The translations under genes and the position numbers were made by a program. Below, in pieces: positions 19,703-28,433 of a DNA stretch of 64,000 nucleotides. The stretch is taken from contig NZ_JAQSDR010000015.1 of the NCBI RefSeq assembly GCF_029946005.1, positions 186,001-250,000 of the forward strand, written 5' to 3'. Within the stretch, counting starts at the first letter, position 1; each line of letters opens with the position of its first letter. The notes below the pieces were generated by a model. It did no database searches and was not told the DNA's origin. It worked only from the letters and a program-made list of their open reading frames with translations. This stretch comes from Aquabacterium sp. (GTDB lineage Bacteria > Pseudomonadota > Gammaproteobacteria > Burkholderiales > Burkholderiaceae_C).

Positions 19703-22108
19703 TCAGTTCAGCAGCCGATCAGGATCCGCGTCCAGCTTGGCCAGCGCCTCACGCGTGGCCCGCACTGTGAGGGACTCCTCCTCCACCGGCACCAGCAACC
19801 CCGCCTGCAGAAACGCCGCCAGCCGGTGCAACTGGAACAGCACGCCCCGCCCTTGCGGCGTCACGAACAAGGCCAATTGCTTCTGCAGCCCCGACCAGGC
19901 GAACTGCACCGACTCCTGGCTGCCCCGGTAGTCCAGCTGGAACCAGGCGCCAATCTGCAACTCGCGCGCCCAGGCCATCATGGCCGGTGTGGGCATGGTG
20001 CCCCCTTCGGCCACCACTTCCAGGTCGCTGCTTTCGTGGCCCGACAGGTCGCGCAGGGTTTGCGCGTCCAACTCGACCTCGGCCAGGTTGGGCAGGATGT
20101 CGTCCAGCGCCTCCAGGCGTTCGGTCACTTCCTTCAAATGGGCCGACGAGATCGTGGCCGAGCGGGCCGAGAAGGCGGCAGCCAGCGCCGCGTTGAGCTC
20201 GTGCACATGCTCGTCCTGCTTCTCGACCGCCATGCCGGCGCGGGCCATGCCATCGCGCACTTTCTTGAGCAAAGGCGGCAGGCGGCGCAGCACGTCGGCG
20301 CGGTCTTCGCGTGAATGCTTGGCGCTGGCCGACCAGATCAGGTCGGCCGCTGCGCGCTTGAGCACGCGGGTTTCTTCACTGGACGGGCTGGTCTGCACGG
20401 CACTGTGGGCCAGCACATCGGCCCAGACGCGGAACAGGAACTCGCGCACGCCTTCGTGCACCGGCACGTCGGCCAGCATCTTGCGCAGTTCGATGGTGTA
20501 CTGGATGGCCCAGGTTTCGCGCTGCTCGACCTGCTGCGCCAACGACACACCCTTGCGGCTGGATTCGTTCTCGTCGCGGAAATAGCGCTCGAGGAATTTT
20601 TCGAACTCCACCAGCACGGTCTGGAACACGCGCCGCCCCGTGTCGGGATAGGCCTCGACCACCTGCACGATGCGCTTGATCTCGCCCGGCAAGGTGTCTT
20701 CCTGCTCGCGCTTGCTGGCGGCAAAGCCCATGACGCAAGCACCCATGCGGTCGATCAACGCACGCGCCGGGTGATCGATGGTGGCGAAAAAATCGGGTTC
20801 GGTGACGGCCACGCGCAACACCGGCATCTGCAGGCGGGCGAACCACACGCGGATGGCGGCGGGCAGGCGCTCTTCGGTCAGGATGCTCTGGAACAACAGC
20901 GCCACGATCTCGATGATGGCGCGCTCGTTGGGCGAGCTGGCCGCCTGTTTGAGGGTGCGTTTGCTGTCTTGCAAGTCTTGCAACAAGGCGGCGGGCGTGC
21001 CCGTGGGAAGGCCGGAATCTCCATCAGCGTGGCGGCGCACCACCTGACCCGCAGCCTGGATGGCCTGGCCCAAAGCCGGGGCCACCACGCCCACCACCAC
21101 GTTGGCACCGCCGCCCATCACCTGCGTGGGCACGAAGCCCGGCACCTTGTTGGACACGAACTGGTTGAGCTTGCCCAACACCGCCTGGGCAGGCACCGCC
21201 GAGCGGCGCAAGGCGGGCGTCTGGGTCATCAAACGGGTTTCTTCATGAGCGCCGCCCATGGGTTGCAAGCCACTGTTGCCGCCCATCTGCGAGGGGCCAC
21301 CCAGGCCCGAATGCGGCATCGGCGCGGTGCCCGGGCCGCCACGCGTGCCCGCCTTGGCGGTGCCCATGGAAGCCCCAATCCCGGCGCTGCCACTCACATA
21401 CGGTGCAGCGGAGCGCTGAATGGTGGGGCCCACACCGGTGTCCTTGGTTCGCCGGATGAAAGGCCGCAAGTCGATTTCGGGCTTGACGCCGTGGTCCAGC
21501 AGCACATGGTTGGCGTCGTGGTAGGCCTCTTGCGCCAGGTGCGTGGCCTCGTCATGCAGCACGGTCTGCAAGGTCATCCAGTGCGAGGCGCCCAGGCCGG
21601 CATCGGTCCAGCTGTCGATCAGCCAACGCGCCAACACCTGAGGCCGCAACACGTCACCGGCCGGATCCGGGTGGCCGTTGCTGCCCGCTTCCAGGGCATT
21701 CAGGCGAGAGCACAGGTCGGTGTATTCCCAGCCGGCCCGGTCGGCAATGGTCTGGCCCAGGCGAGACGCCATCATGTCCTGCTCCACCGCGCTGTCTTCC
21801 ACCAGGGTGAGGTCGGACACCAGTTGCCCCACGGGCTTGGTGTCCAGCGGCCGGGCCAGGCGCACCGCCGTCAGGGCCGACTGGATGCGCTGCTCCAGAC
21901 TGCGCTGCCAGGCATCCAGGCCGATCGGCATGTCCAGCACCAGGTCGCGCCGGCGCATGTACAGGCCGGGCTCGGCGGTTTGCGAGGCCAGCAATTTGGC
22001 GCCGTTGGCACAGGCGTGGATCAACCCGGAGGCGCCCCGCAAGAGGGTTTCCAAATAGGTTTTTCGGGCCGTGATGGCCAATGCACGCGAAGAGCCTATC
22101 GATGACAT
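19703..22108 (-). CDS. DUF1631 family protein
   Basis: Large cytoplasmic protein of unknown function, 801 aa, matching by pattern the DUF1631 family of beta- and gammaproteobacteria. It has no signal peptide, no membrane helix and no catalytic motif I can name. The middle (about residues 255-310) is rich in Gly, Ala and Met and probably disordered; the C-terminal half is helical and charged, and a short region near 735-750 reads like a PilZ-type fold edge (GAWFQLDYRGSQESVQFAWSG). It follows secF by 65 nt and converges on the c-di-GMP gene. Confidence 0.75.
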   Translation of the reverse strand: MSSIGSSRALAITARKTYLETLLRGASGLIHACANGAKLLASQTAEPGLYMRRRDLVLDMPIGLDAWQRSLEQRIQSALTAVRLARPLDTKPVGQLVSDLTLVEDSAVEQDMMASRLGQTIADRAGWEYTDLCSRLNALEAGSNGHPDPAGDVLRPQVLARWLIDSWTDAGLGASHWMTLQTVLHDEATHLAQEAYHDANHVLLDHGVKPEIDLRPFIRRTKDTGVGPTIQRSAAPYVSGSAGIGASMGTAKAGTRGGPGTAPMPHSGLGGPSQMGGNSGLQPMGGAHEETRLMTQTPALRRSAVPAQAVLGKLNQFVSNKVPGFVPTQVMGGGANVVVGVVAPALGQAIQAAGQVVRRHADGDSGLPTGTPAALLQDLQDSKRTLKQAASSPNERAIIEIVALLFQSILTEERLPAAIRVWFARLQMPVLRVAVTEPDFFATIDHPARALIDRMGACVMGFAASKREQEDTLPGEIKRIVQVVEAYPDTGRRVFQTVLVEFEKFLERYFRDENESSRKGVSLAQQVEQRETWAIQYTIELRKMLADVPVHEGVREFLFRVWADVLAHSAVQTSPSSEETRVLKRAAADLIWSASAKHSREDRADVLRRLPPLLKKVRDGMARAGMAVEKQDEHVHELNAALAAAFSARSATISSAHLKEVTERLEALDDILPNLAEVELDAQTLRDLSGHESSDLEVVAEGGTMPTPAMMAWARELQIGAWFQLDYRGSQESVQFAWSGLQKQLALFVTPQGRGVLFQLHRLAAFLQAGLLVPVEEESLTVRATREALAKLDADPDRLLN

Positions 22109-22173
22109 GTGGTCGGTTGATCCGCAGGGCTCGACCTAACCTTCCAGGCCGAGCATTTCATGGTTGATCAACT

Positions 22174-23199
22174 CTACACCACGGCCCCGGAGTTCGGATC
22201 GTTGGGATCGACCTCTTTCTTGGTGCTTTTCATGAGGTCTTCACGGGTCACGCCCAACCACATTGCAATCGCTGCCGCCACGAAGACGGAGGAATAAATG
22301 CCAAACAGGATGCCGATGGTCAGGGCCACGGCAAAGTAATGCAAAGTGGGGCCGCCAAAAATCAGCATCGACAACACCATCATCTGGGTTGAACCATGGG
22401 TGATGATGGTGCGGCTCATCGTGCTGGTGATGGCGTGGTCGATGACCTGCGCCGTGCTCAGCTTGCGGTAGCGGCGGAAGGTTTCGCGGATCCGGTCAAA
22501 AATCACCACCGATTCATTGACCGAATACCCCAGCACCGCCAGCACCGCCGCCAGCACCGACAGCGAGAACTCCCACTGGAAGTAGGCAAAGAAGCCCAGG
22601 ATGATGATGACGTCGTGCAGGTTGGCGATGATGGCCGCGACCGAGAACTTCCACTCAAAGCGGAAGGCCAGGTAGATCATGATGCCCAGCACTGACACAC
22701 CCAGGGCCAGCGCGCCGTCTCGGGCCAACTCACTGCCCACTTGCGGGCCGACGAATTCGCTGCGTTGCAAGGTCAGGTTGGTCTGGCCACCGGCCTGGCA
22801 AGCCTTGGTCGATGAAGGGTGCCCGGGGGTGGGCGCCAGCATGCTGACCGTGCCCTTTTCAGCGGAGCACAGGGTGCCGAACACCTTGTCCACCACCTCG
22901 GCCTGCTTGAGGCTGCCACGCAAAGGCAGGCGGATCAGCACGTCGCGCGAGGTGCCGAAGTTCTGCACCTGCACTTCGCCATAGCCCAACGCGTCCACGG
23001 TGTGGCGCACTTTTTCAAGGTCGGCGCTCTGGGCGTACTGCACCTCGATGACCGAACCGCCGGTGAACTCGATCGACAAGTGCAGTCCCCGGGTGACCAG
23101 GAAAAACACGGCGGCGGCGAAAGTCAGGAACGAAACAATGTTGAAAATCAGCGCATGCCGCATGAACGGGATGTCGCGCTTGATGCGGAAAAATTCCAT
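22174..23199 (-). CDS. secF: Protein translocase subunit SecF
   Basis: Inner-membrane partner of SecD that uses proton motive force to complete protein export through SecYEG. 341 aa with six predicted membrane helices, the large periplasmic loop after helix 1 starting with IEFTGGSVIEVQY, and the conserved VLGYSVNESVVIFDRIRE segment in the membrane domain. It starts 29 nt after secD. Confidence 0.97.
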   Translation of the reverse strand: MEFFRIKRDIPFMRHALIFNIVSFLTFAAAVFFLVTRGLHLSIEFTGGSVIEVQYAQSADLEKVRHTVDALGYGEVQVQNFGTSRDVLIRLPLRGSLKQAEVVDKVFGTLCSAEKGTVSMLAPTPGHPSSTKACQAGGQTNLTLQRSEFVGPQVGSELARDGALALGVSVLGIMIYLAFRFEWKFSVAAIIANLHDVIIILGFFAYFQWEFSLSVLAAVLAVLGYSVNESVVIFDRIRETFRRYRKLSTAQVIDHAITSTMSRTIITHGSTQMMVLSMLIFGGPTLHYFAVALTIGILFGIYSSVFVAAAIAMWLGVTREDLMKSTKKEVDPNDPNSGAVV

Positions 23200-23228
23200 G
23201 GCGAGTGTCCTTCAGGGGGTGCGGGGGG

Positions 23229-25133
23229 TCATTGGTCCACGGTGTCAACGTCGGTCGACAGGCTGCCAGGTTTGGCAGCGGCCTTCCAGACCTGACCGAT
23301 GGACACGCTCTTGAGCTTTTTCTGACGGCCGTACCAAAGGTTGACCAGCCCACGCGAGAAGAGCACCGCCGAGAACATCGAGGTCAAAATGCCCAGGCAA
23401 TGCACCACCGCAAAGCCCTTGACCGGCCCCGAGCCGAACATCAGCAGCGCCACGCCCACGATCATGGTGGTGACGTTGGAGTCAAGAATCGTGGCCCAGG
23501 CGTGCTCGTAGCCGGCCTGGATGGCCGATTGCGGCGCCGCGCCGTTGCGCAACTCTTCACGCACGCGCTCGTTGATGAGCACATTGGCGTCGATGGCCAT
23601 GCCCAGGGTCAGGGCGATGGCCGCGATGCCAGGCAAGGTCAAGGTGGCTTGCAGCATCGACAGCACGGCCACCAACAGCAGCAGGTTCAAGGCCAGGGCC
23701 AGGGTCGAGAACACGCCGAACAGCAGGTAATAGGCGATCATGAAGACCGCGATGGCGGCAAAGCCGTACATCAGGCTCTTGAAGCCCTGCTCGATGTTGG
23801 CGGCGCCCAGGCTGGGGCCGACGGTGCGCTCTTCGATGATTTCCATGGGCGCGGCCAGACTGCCAGCGCGCAACAGCAGCGCCGTGTCGGCGGCTTCGTC
23901 GCCCTGCATGCTGCCGGAAATCTGCACGCGGCCACCCGAGATCTCGGAGCGGATGACCGGGGCCGTCACGACCTCGCCCTTGCCCTTTTCGAACAGGATG
24001 ATGGCCATGCGCTTGCCGATGCTCTCGCGGGTCACGTCGCGGAAGATGCGGGCGCCACGGGCGTCCAGCGTCAGGTGCACGGCAGCTTCCTGGTTTTCGT
24101 CAAAGCCGGGTTGGGCGTCGGTCAGGTTGTCGCCCGTCAGCACCACCTGGCGCTTGACGATGATGGGCACGCCTTGGCTGTCGGCGAATTTTTCGGTGCC
24201 GAAAGGCACGGTGCCGCCAGCCAGGGCGGCGTGGGCCTCGGTGCTGTCATCGACCATGCGCACTTCCAGCGTCGCGGTGCGGCCGATGATGTCCTTGGCC
24301 TTGGCCGTGTCTTGCACGCCAGGCAACTGCACCACCACGCGGTCCAGGCCTTGCTGCTGGATGATGGGCTCGGACACGCCCAGCTCATTGATCCGGTTGT
24401 GCAGGGTGGTGATGTTTTGCTTGAGTGCGTTTTCCTGGATGGTGCGCTCGGACTGGGCCTTGAGCTGGCCGACCAGGGTCAGGGTGCCGCTGCCGTCACT
24501 GTCGGTGCCATCGGTCCATTGCAGGTCACCCAGGCTGTCGGTCAGCACGTTGCGGGCAGCCTTGCGCCCAGCGTCGTCGTGGAAGCGAACGGTGATCGCC
24601 TGGTCGTCACGGCGAATGCCGCTGTGGCGGATGTCCTTGTCGCGCAGCAGGCTGCGGATGTCACCAGTCAGGCTTTCAATCTTTTGCGTGAGCGCGCCCT
24701 TCATGTCGACCTGCATCAGGAAGTGCACGCCACCGCGCAAGTCCAGGCCCAGGAACATGGGGTTGGCGTGCAGGGTGCGCAGCCAATGCGGTGAGCGCGA
24801 CACCAGGTTCAGCGCCACGATGTAGCGCTCGTCCTGGGGATCGGGGTTGAAGGCCCGGCCGAGCACGTCGCGCGCCTTCAGCTGGGTGTCGGTGTCGGCG
24901 AACCGCGCCTTGATGGAGTTGCCATCAAACTCAACGAAATCAGCGGCGATGTTGGCCTGCTTGAGCGCCGCCTCCACCTTGACCAGCGATTCGGCGTTGA
25001 GCTTGACCGTGGACTTGCCACTGGACAGTTGCACGGCCGGCGCCTCGCCAAAGAAGTTGGGCAAGGTGTAGATCAGGCCCACCAGCAAGGCGACGGCGAT
25101 GATCAGGTGCTTCCACCAGGGGTAGCGGTTCAT
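23229..25133 (-). CDS. secD: Protein translocase subunit SecD
   Basis: RND-superfamily subunit of the SecDF export motor. 634 aa with an N-terminal helix (about 9-27), the periplasmic P1 domain containing LGLDLRGGVHFLMQVD, and a C-terminal six-helix region with ALTLGMAIDANVLINERVREE. It sits between yajC (21 nt upstream) and secF, the standard yajC-secD-secF order. Confidence 0.98.
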   Translation of the reverse strand: MNRYPWWKHLIIAVALLVGLIYTLPNFFGEAPAVQLSSGKSTVKLNAESLVKVEAALKQANIAADFVEFDGNSIKARFADTDTQLKARDVLGRAFNPDPQDERYIVALNLVSRSPHWLRTLHANPMFLGLDLRGGVHFLMQVDMKGALTQKIESLTGDIRSLLRDKDIRHSGIRRDDQAITVRFHDDAGRKAARNVLTDSLGDLQWTDGTDSDGSGTLTLVGQLKAQSERTIQENALKQNITTLHNRINELGVSEPIIQQQGLDRVVVQLPGVQDTAKAKDIIGRTATLEVRMVDDSTEAHAALAGGTVPFGTEKFADSQGVPIIVKRQVVLTGDNLTDAQPGFDENQEAAVHLTLDARGARIFRDVTRESIGKRMAIILFEKGKGEVVTAPVIRSEISGGRVQISGSMQGDEAADTALLLRAGSLAAPMEIIEERTVGPSLGAANIEQGFKSLMYGFAAIAVFMIAYYLLFGVFSTLALALNLLLLVAVLSMLQATLTLPGIAAIALTLGMAIDANVLINERVREELRNGAAPQSAIQAGYEHAWATILDSNVTTMIVGVALLMFGSGPVKGFAVVHCLGILTSMFSAVLFSRGLVNLWYGRQKKLKSVSIGQVWKAAAKPGSLSTDVDTVDQ

Positions 25134-25154
25134 GGTTGAAATCCTGCGATTTAT

Positions 25155-25481
25155 TTACTTGTAGCTGCCCTTGGGCAAGACCTGGACGATGGCCGAGCGC
25201 TGGATTTGCAACTCCACGCCATTGGCCACTTCCACCGTGGCGAAGGTTTCGCCCAGCTTGCTGATCTTGCCGATCACGCCGCCTTGCGTGACGACTTCGT
25301 CGCCCTTGGCCAGGGCGTCCATCATGGCCTTGGTCTCTTTCTGGCGCTTCATCTGGGGGCGAATCATGACGAAGTACAGGACCACGATCATCACGATCGG
25401 CAGCAACATGCTGTTGAGCAAGCCTGCGGGACCGCTGGCGGCTGGGGCCGCGGCTTGGGCGAAAGCGTCGGAAATGAACAC
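25155..25481 (-). CDS. yajC: Preprotein translocase subunit YajC
   Basis: Small single-span inner-membrane protein of the SecDF-YajC complex. 108 aa, with a membrane helix at about residues 20-42 followed by RPQMKRQKETKAMMDALAKGDEVVT and the soluble tail, all typical of the family. First gene of yajC-secD-secF. Confidence 0.97.
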   Translation of the reverse strand: MFISDAFAQAAAPAASGPAGLLNSMLLPIVMIVVLYFVMIRPQMKRQKETKAMMDALAKGDEVVTQGGVIGKISKLGETFATVEVANGVELQIQRSAIVQVLPKGSYK

Positions 25482-25558
25482 GGTAAAAATCCTTCAAACG
25501 GACGGCCACCAAGGCGGGCCAAATCCAGTCGATTGTATGCCGTGGGGGTGAGGCCCCG

Positions 25559-25861
25559 TCAGAGCACGTACTTGACCAGGGGATGCCCGGTGAAAGCGCG
25601 GTAGATGTTGTCCAGGTGTTCGCGGCTGATGGCATTGACCGTGATGGTCAGGCCCATGTACTTGCCACCGCTGCTGGGGCGCAGCTCAAGCGTCTTGGCG
25701 TCGAAGTTGGGGTCGTGGTGAACCGCCAGCGCCACCATGGTTTCCACGAAAGGCGGCTCGTGCAGGCCCATGACCTTGATGGGGAAGGCGCAGGGGTACT
25801 GGATCAGCGACTCTTCGGGCGGGATCTCGGGGGGTGCTGGGGGAACAACGGGTTCATTCAT
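25559..25861 (-). CDS. DUF493 (YbeD-like) protein
   Basis: Small cytoplasmic protein, 100 aa, of the YbeD/DUF493 family, an ACT-like fold with possible regulatory function; exact role unknown. The start at 25861 is supported by AAGGAG 8 nt upstream. Motifs: QYPCAFPIKVMG, GGKYMGLTITVNA and the C-terminal HPLVKYVL. In many proteobacteria it sits between dacA and lipB-lipA; here it follows dacA but lipB-lipA lie about 14 kb away. Confidence 0.88.
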   Translation of the reverse strand: MNEPVVPPAPPEIPPEESLIQYPCAFPIKVMGLHEPPFVETMVALAVHHDPNFDAKTLELRPSSGGKYMGLTITVNAISREHLDNIYRAFTGHPLVKYVL

Positions 25862-25883
25862 GCGGATACTCCTTGCTCTTCGA

Positions 25884-27095
25884 TCATTTGACGCCCAGGC
25901 GGATGGCGTCCCAGAGGCGACCAAACCAGCCAGCGCTGGGCACGGCGTCCAGGGTGTTCAAGGGCACATCCTGCCAGGGTTGTCCGGCCAGGGTGATCTT
26001 GAGCGTGCCCACGGTCTGGCCTTGGGTCAAGGGGGCCACCAGCGGATCGTTGCGGGCGACGGTGGCTTTCAGGCCGCCAGCCTGGCCGCGCGGTACCACC
26101 ACCGTCACCGGAGCGGCGCGCCCCAACCTCACGCTGGACGACTGCCCCTTCCAGACGGGCGCGGTGGTCACCGGCTTGTTCGCGTCAAACAGCTTGACCA
26201 TGTCGAAGGCGCCATAGCCCCAGTTCAACAGCTTCTGGCTTTCGTTGGCGCGGGTTTCGGGCGAGGTGGCGCCGATCACCACGCTCAAGAGGCGCCGCGG
26301 CCCCGAGGGCGTGACGCGCTGGGCCGTGGCGATCAGGCAGTAGCCGGAGGCGTCGGTGTAACTGGTCTTCAGGCCATCGACCGTGGGATCGCGCCACAGC
26401 AGCAGGTTGCGGTTGGGCTGGCGGATGCCGCCGAAGGTGAACTCCTTGCTGGCGTAGTAAGGCAGGGCCTGCGGGAAGTCGGTGACCAGCCTCAAGGCCA
26501 GGACGGACAGCTCGCGCGCCGTGCTGCGGTGCCCGGGCGCGGTCTGCCCGTCGGGGTTTTTGAACGTGGTGGCCTTCAGGCCAAAAGCCTGGGCCTGCCG
26601 GTTCATCATGGCCACGAAGTTCTCGACCGTGCCGCCCACCGCCTCGGCCAGGACCACGCTGGCGTCGTTGCCGCTCTGCACGATCATGCCCCTGAGCAGG
26701 TCATCGACCTTGACGCGGCTGTTGGCGGTCAGAAAGCTGCGCGACGGGCCGGTGATGCCGGCGCGCCAGGCGCGCTCGGACACCGGCACTGATTGCGTCA
26801 AGGTCAGCTTGCCTGACTGCACGGCCTGAAAAGCCAGGTAGGCGGTCATCAGCTTGGTCAAGGAGGCGGGCTCGACCGGCTGGTCGGCGTTGCGCGCGGC
26901 CAGGGTCTGCTGGCTGCTCAGGTCTTGCAGGACAAAGGCTCGGGCGGCCAGCTCGGGCGGCAGCGGCATGGCGGCAGACGGGGCCGCGAACGGGAACACC
27001 GGGGCCACGGTCGCCCCTTGCGCCCAGGCCAGGGGCCAGCACAAAGCGCCGGTCAGCGCGACCAACAGGCCGCGGCGGGACAAGGGAAACAGCAT
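25884..27095 (-). CDS. dacA: D-alanyl-D-alanine carboxypeptidase (PBP5/6 type)
   Basis: Periplasmic low-molecular-weight penicillin-binding protein (peptidase S11) that trims the terminal D-Ala from peptidoglycan peptides. 403 aa: signal peptide (about 1-26), active-site SLTK at 78-81, SGN at 141-143, and the third motif reads KTS at 243-245 instead of the usual KTG. A C-terminal PBP5 domain follows and the end (WFGRLWDAIRLGVK) resembles the amphipathic membrane anchor. The substitution is in the DNA (26361-26369); its effect is unknown. Confidence 0.92.
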   Translation of the reverse strand: MLFPLSRRGLLVALTGALCWPLAWAQGATVAPVFPFAAPSAAMPLPPELAARAFVLQDLSSQQTLAARNADQPVEPASLTKLMTAYLAFQAVQSGKLTLTQSVPVSERAWRAGITGPSRSFLTANSRVKVDDLLRGMIVQSGNDASVVLAEAVGGTVENFVAMMNRQAQAFGLKATTFKNPDGQTAPGHRSTARELSVLALRLVTDFPQALPYYASKEFTFGGIRQPNRNLLLWRDPTVDGLKTSYTDASGYCLIATAQRVTPSGPRRLLSVVIGATSPETRANESQKLLNWGYGAFDMVKLFDANKPVTTAPVWKGQSSSVRLGRAAPVTVVVPRGQAGGLKATVARNDPLVAPLTQGQTVGTLKITLAGQPWQDVPLNTLDAVPSAGWFGRLWDAIRLGVK

Positions 27096-27121
27096 GTGAT
27101 CAGGCCAGCAGGTGAGGTCAA

Positions 27122-27757
27122 TCAGGCCGAAGTGCCCGGAGTGCCGCGCAAGTGACGCAGCACCCGGTCGCGCAGAACGCCGAGTTGACCATGGAAAAAA
27201 TGGCCCACACCCGGCACGACTGTGACCGGCAAGGCCTGCGGCCGAGCCCAGTCGAGGACGCTGGTCATCGAGACGACATCGTCCTGCTCGCCCTGCACCA
27301 CCAGGGTGTGGGTCGGCACGTTCGGCAAGGTGTAACGGGTGGCCGGGCTAACCAGCACCAGCTCGCTCGGTGCCTGGGGCAGGCGCGCACTGGCACTGGC
27401 GGCGATGAAGCCCCCGAATGAGAACCCGGCCAAGGCCACGGGCAGACTTTGCACGACCGGGTGGGTGCGGTGGTGGGCCAGCACAGCAAGCAGGTCATCG
27501 ACCTCGCCCACGCCTTCATTCCAGGCGCCTTCGGATTGGCCAATGCCCCGGAAGTTGAAACGCACGGTCCGCCAGCCCGCCTGCACAAAGGCGCGTGACA
27601 GGGTGTGCACCACCTTGTTGTCCAGGGTGCCGCCCATCTGCGGGTGCGGGTGCGCGATCACGGCCAGACCGATGGGCGCGGTGGCGGGGTCTTCGAGCAC
27701 GACCTCGATCAAGCCCGAAGGGCCGTCGATGGTGGTGGAATCAGGGCGTCCGATCAT
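27122..27757 (-). CDS. Alpha/beta hydrolase (COG2945-like)
   Basis: Probable soluble serine hydrolase of unknown substrate, 211 aa from the ATG at 27757. Family motifs: AHPHPQMGGTLDNKV, RFNFRGIGQSEG, nucleophile Ser in GFSFGG, acid Asp in GEQDDVV and catalytic His in GVGHFFHG. A TTG at 27781 that overlaps the stop of the preceding ferredoxin gene is an alternative start adding eight residues. No signal peptide. It lies within a tightly packed minus-strand run ahead of dacA. Confidence 0.85.
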   Translation of the reverse strand: MIGRPDSTTIDGPSGLIEVVLEDPATAPIGLAVIAHPHPQMGGTLDNKVVHTLSRAFVQAGWRTVRFNFRGIGQSEGAWNEGVGEVDDLLAVLAHHRTHPVVQSLPVALAGFSFGGFIAASASARLPQAPSELVLVSPATRYTLPNVPTHTLVVQGEQDDVVSMTSVLDWARPQALPVTVVPGVGHFFHGQLGVLRDRVLRHLRGTPGTSA

Positions 27758-27777
27758 GGTGCGGCGCAAGTCATCAA

Positions 27778-28122
27778 TCAACGGCCCACGTCGGGCGGCA
27801 GCACCAGACGCTCAACCACCAGGCCTTTGACCAGGTGCGATTCAACGATCTCCTCGATGTCGGATTTGTCAACGAAGGTGTACCAGGTGCCTTCCGGGTA
27901 GACGACAGCGACCGGGCCGCCAGCGCAGCGGTCCAGGCAACCGGCCTTGTTGACGCGCACCTGGCCGGGGCCATTCAAACCGGCGTTTTTCACCAGTTTC
28001 TTGCAGTGGTCGAAACCCTCCTGGGCACCATGATCGCCGCAAGAGCTTTCACCGTTGATGCGCTGGTTGAGGCAGAAAAAGATGTGGCGTTCGTAGTACA
28101 TGGCAGTCGATTCGGTGCTCAT
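27778..28122 (-). CDS. Thioredoxin-like 2Fe-2S ferredoxin
   Basis: Small electron carrier of the (2Fe-2S) ferredoxin family with a thioredoxin-like fold (Shethna-protein type), 114 aa. The probable cluster ligands are C17 and C28 and the pair C62 and C66 (GCLDRCAGGP). The ATG at 28122 overlaps the stop of the upstream small gene (TGATG), implying coupling. The redox partner is unknown. Confidence 0.88.
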   Translation of the reverse strand: MSTESTAMYYERHIFFCLNQRINGESSCGDHGAQEGFDHCKKLVKNAGLNGPGQVRVNKAGCLDRCAGGPVAVVYPEGTWYTFVDKSDIEEIVESHLVKGLVVERLVLPPDVGR

Positions 28123-28400
28123 CAATCCAGAGGCTCCTCGCTGGGCTCATCCCAAGGTGAGGACATCTGGCTCATGCCTTCGTCCAGCTTCGGGCCGGTC
28201 CAGTCCGAGAACTTGCCGACGTAGGTGGTGGCGCTGATGTCGTCCGCGTAGGCGATCAGCACAATGGCCAAGTCGGCCATGCGCGACACCTGCATGACCT
28301 CGCCGGTTTTGGCATGGTCGGCCAGGCAGCTTTCGGGATTGAACGCTTTCAGCGTGATCCGTTCAAGCTGCTGCCCGAAAATCTTGACGACCTTGACCAT
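28122..28400 (-). CDS. Conserved small protein of unknown function
   Basis: 92 aa, not recognised. No signal peptide or membrane helix; an acidic C-terminal tail (SPWDEPSEEPLD); Cys at about 25. A GGAG 7 nt upstream supports the ATG at 28400. It overlaps the ferredoxin gene by one nucleotide, so the two products may work together, but nothing in the sequence says how. Confidence 0.7.
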   Translation of the reverse strand: MVKVVKIFGQQLERITLKAFNPESCLADHAKTGEVMQVSRMADLAIVLIAYADDISATTYVGKFSDWTGPKLDEGMSQMSSPWDEPSEEPLD

Positions 28401-28433
28401 GCAGTGCTCCGAAGGTGAGTGGGTTGGGGGATT

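Noticed and set aside
20315-22105. A 596-codon plus-strand frame opposite the DUF1631 gene
   Set aside because: No ribosome binding site, no family feature, and composition typical of an antisense shadow.
23205-24825. Long plus-strand frames opposite secD
   Set aside because: secD is unmistakable on the minus strand; these frames have no recognisable product.
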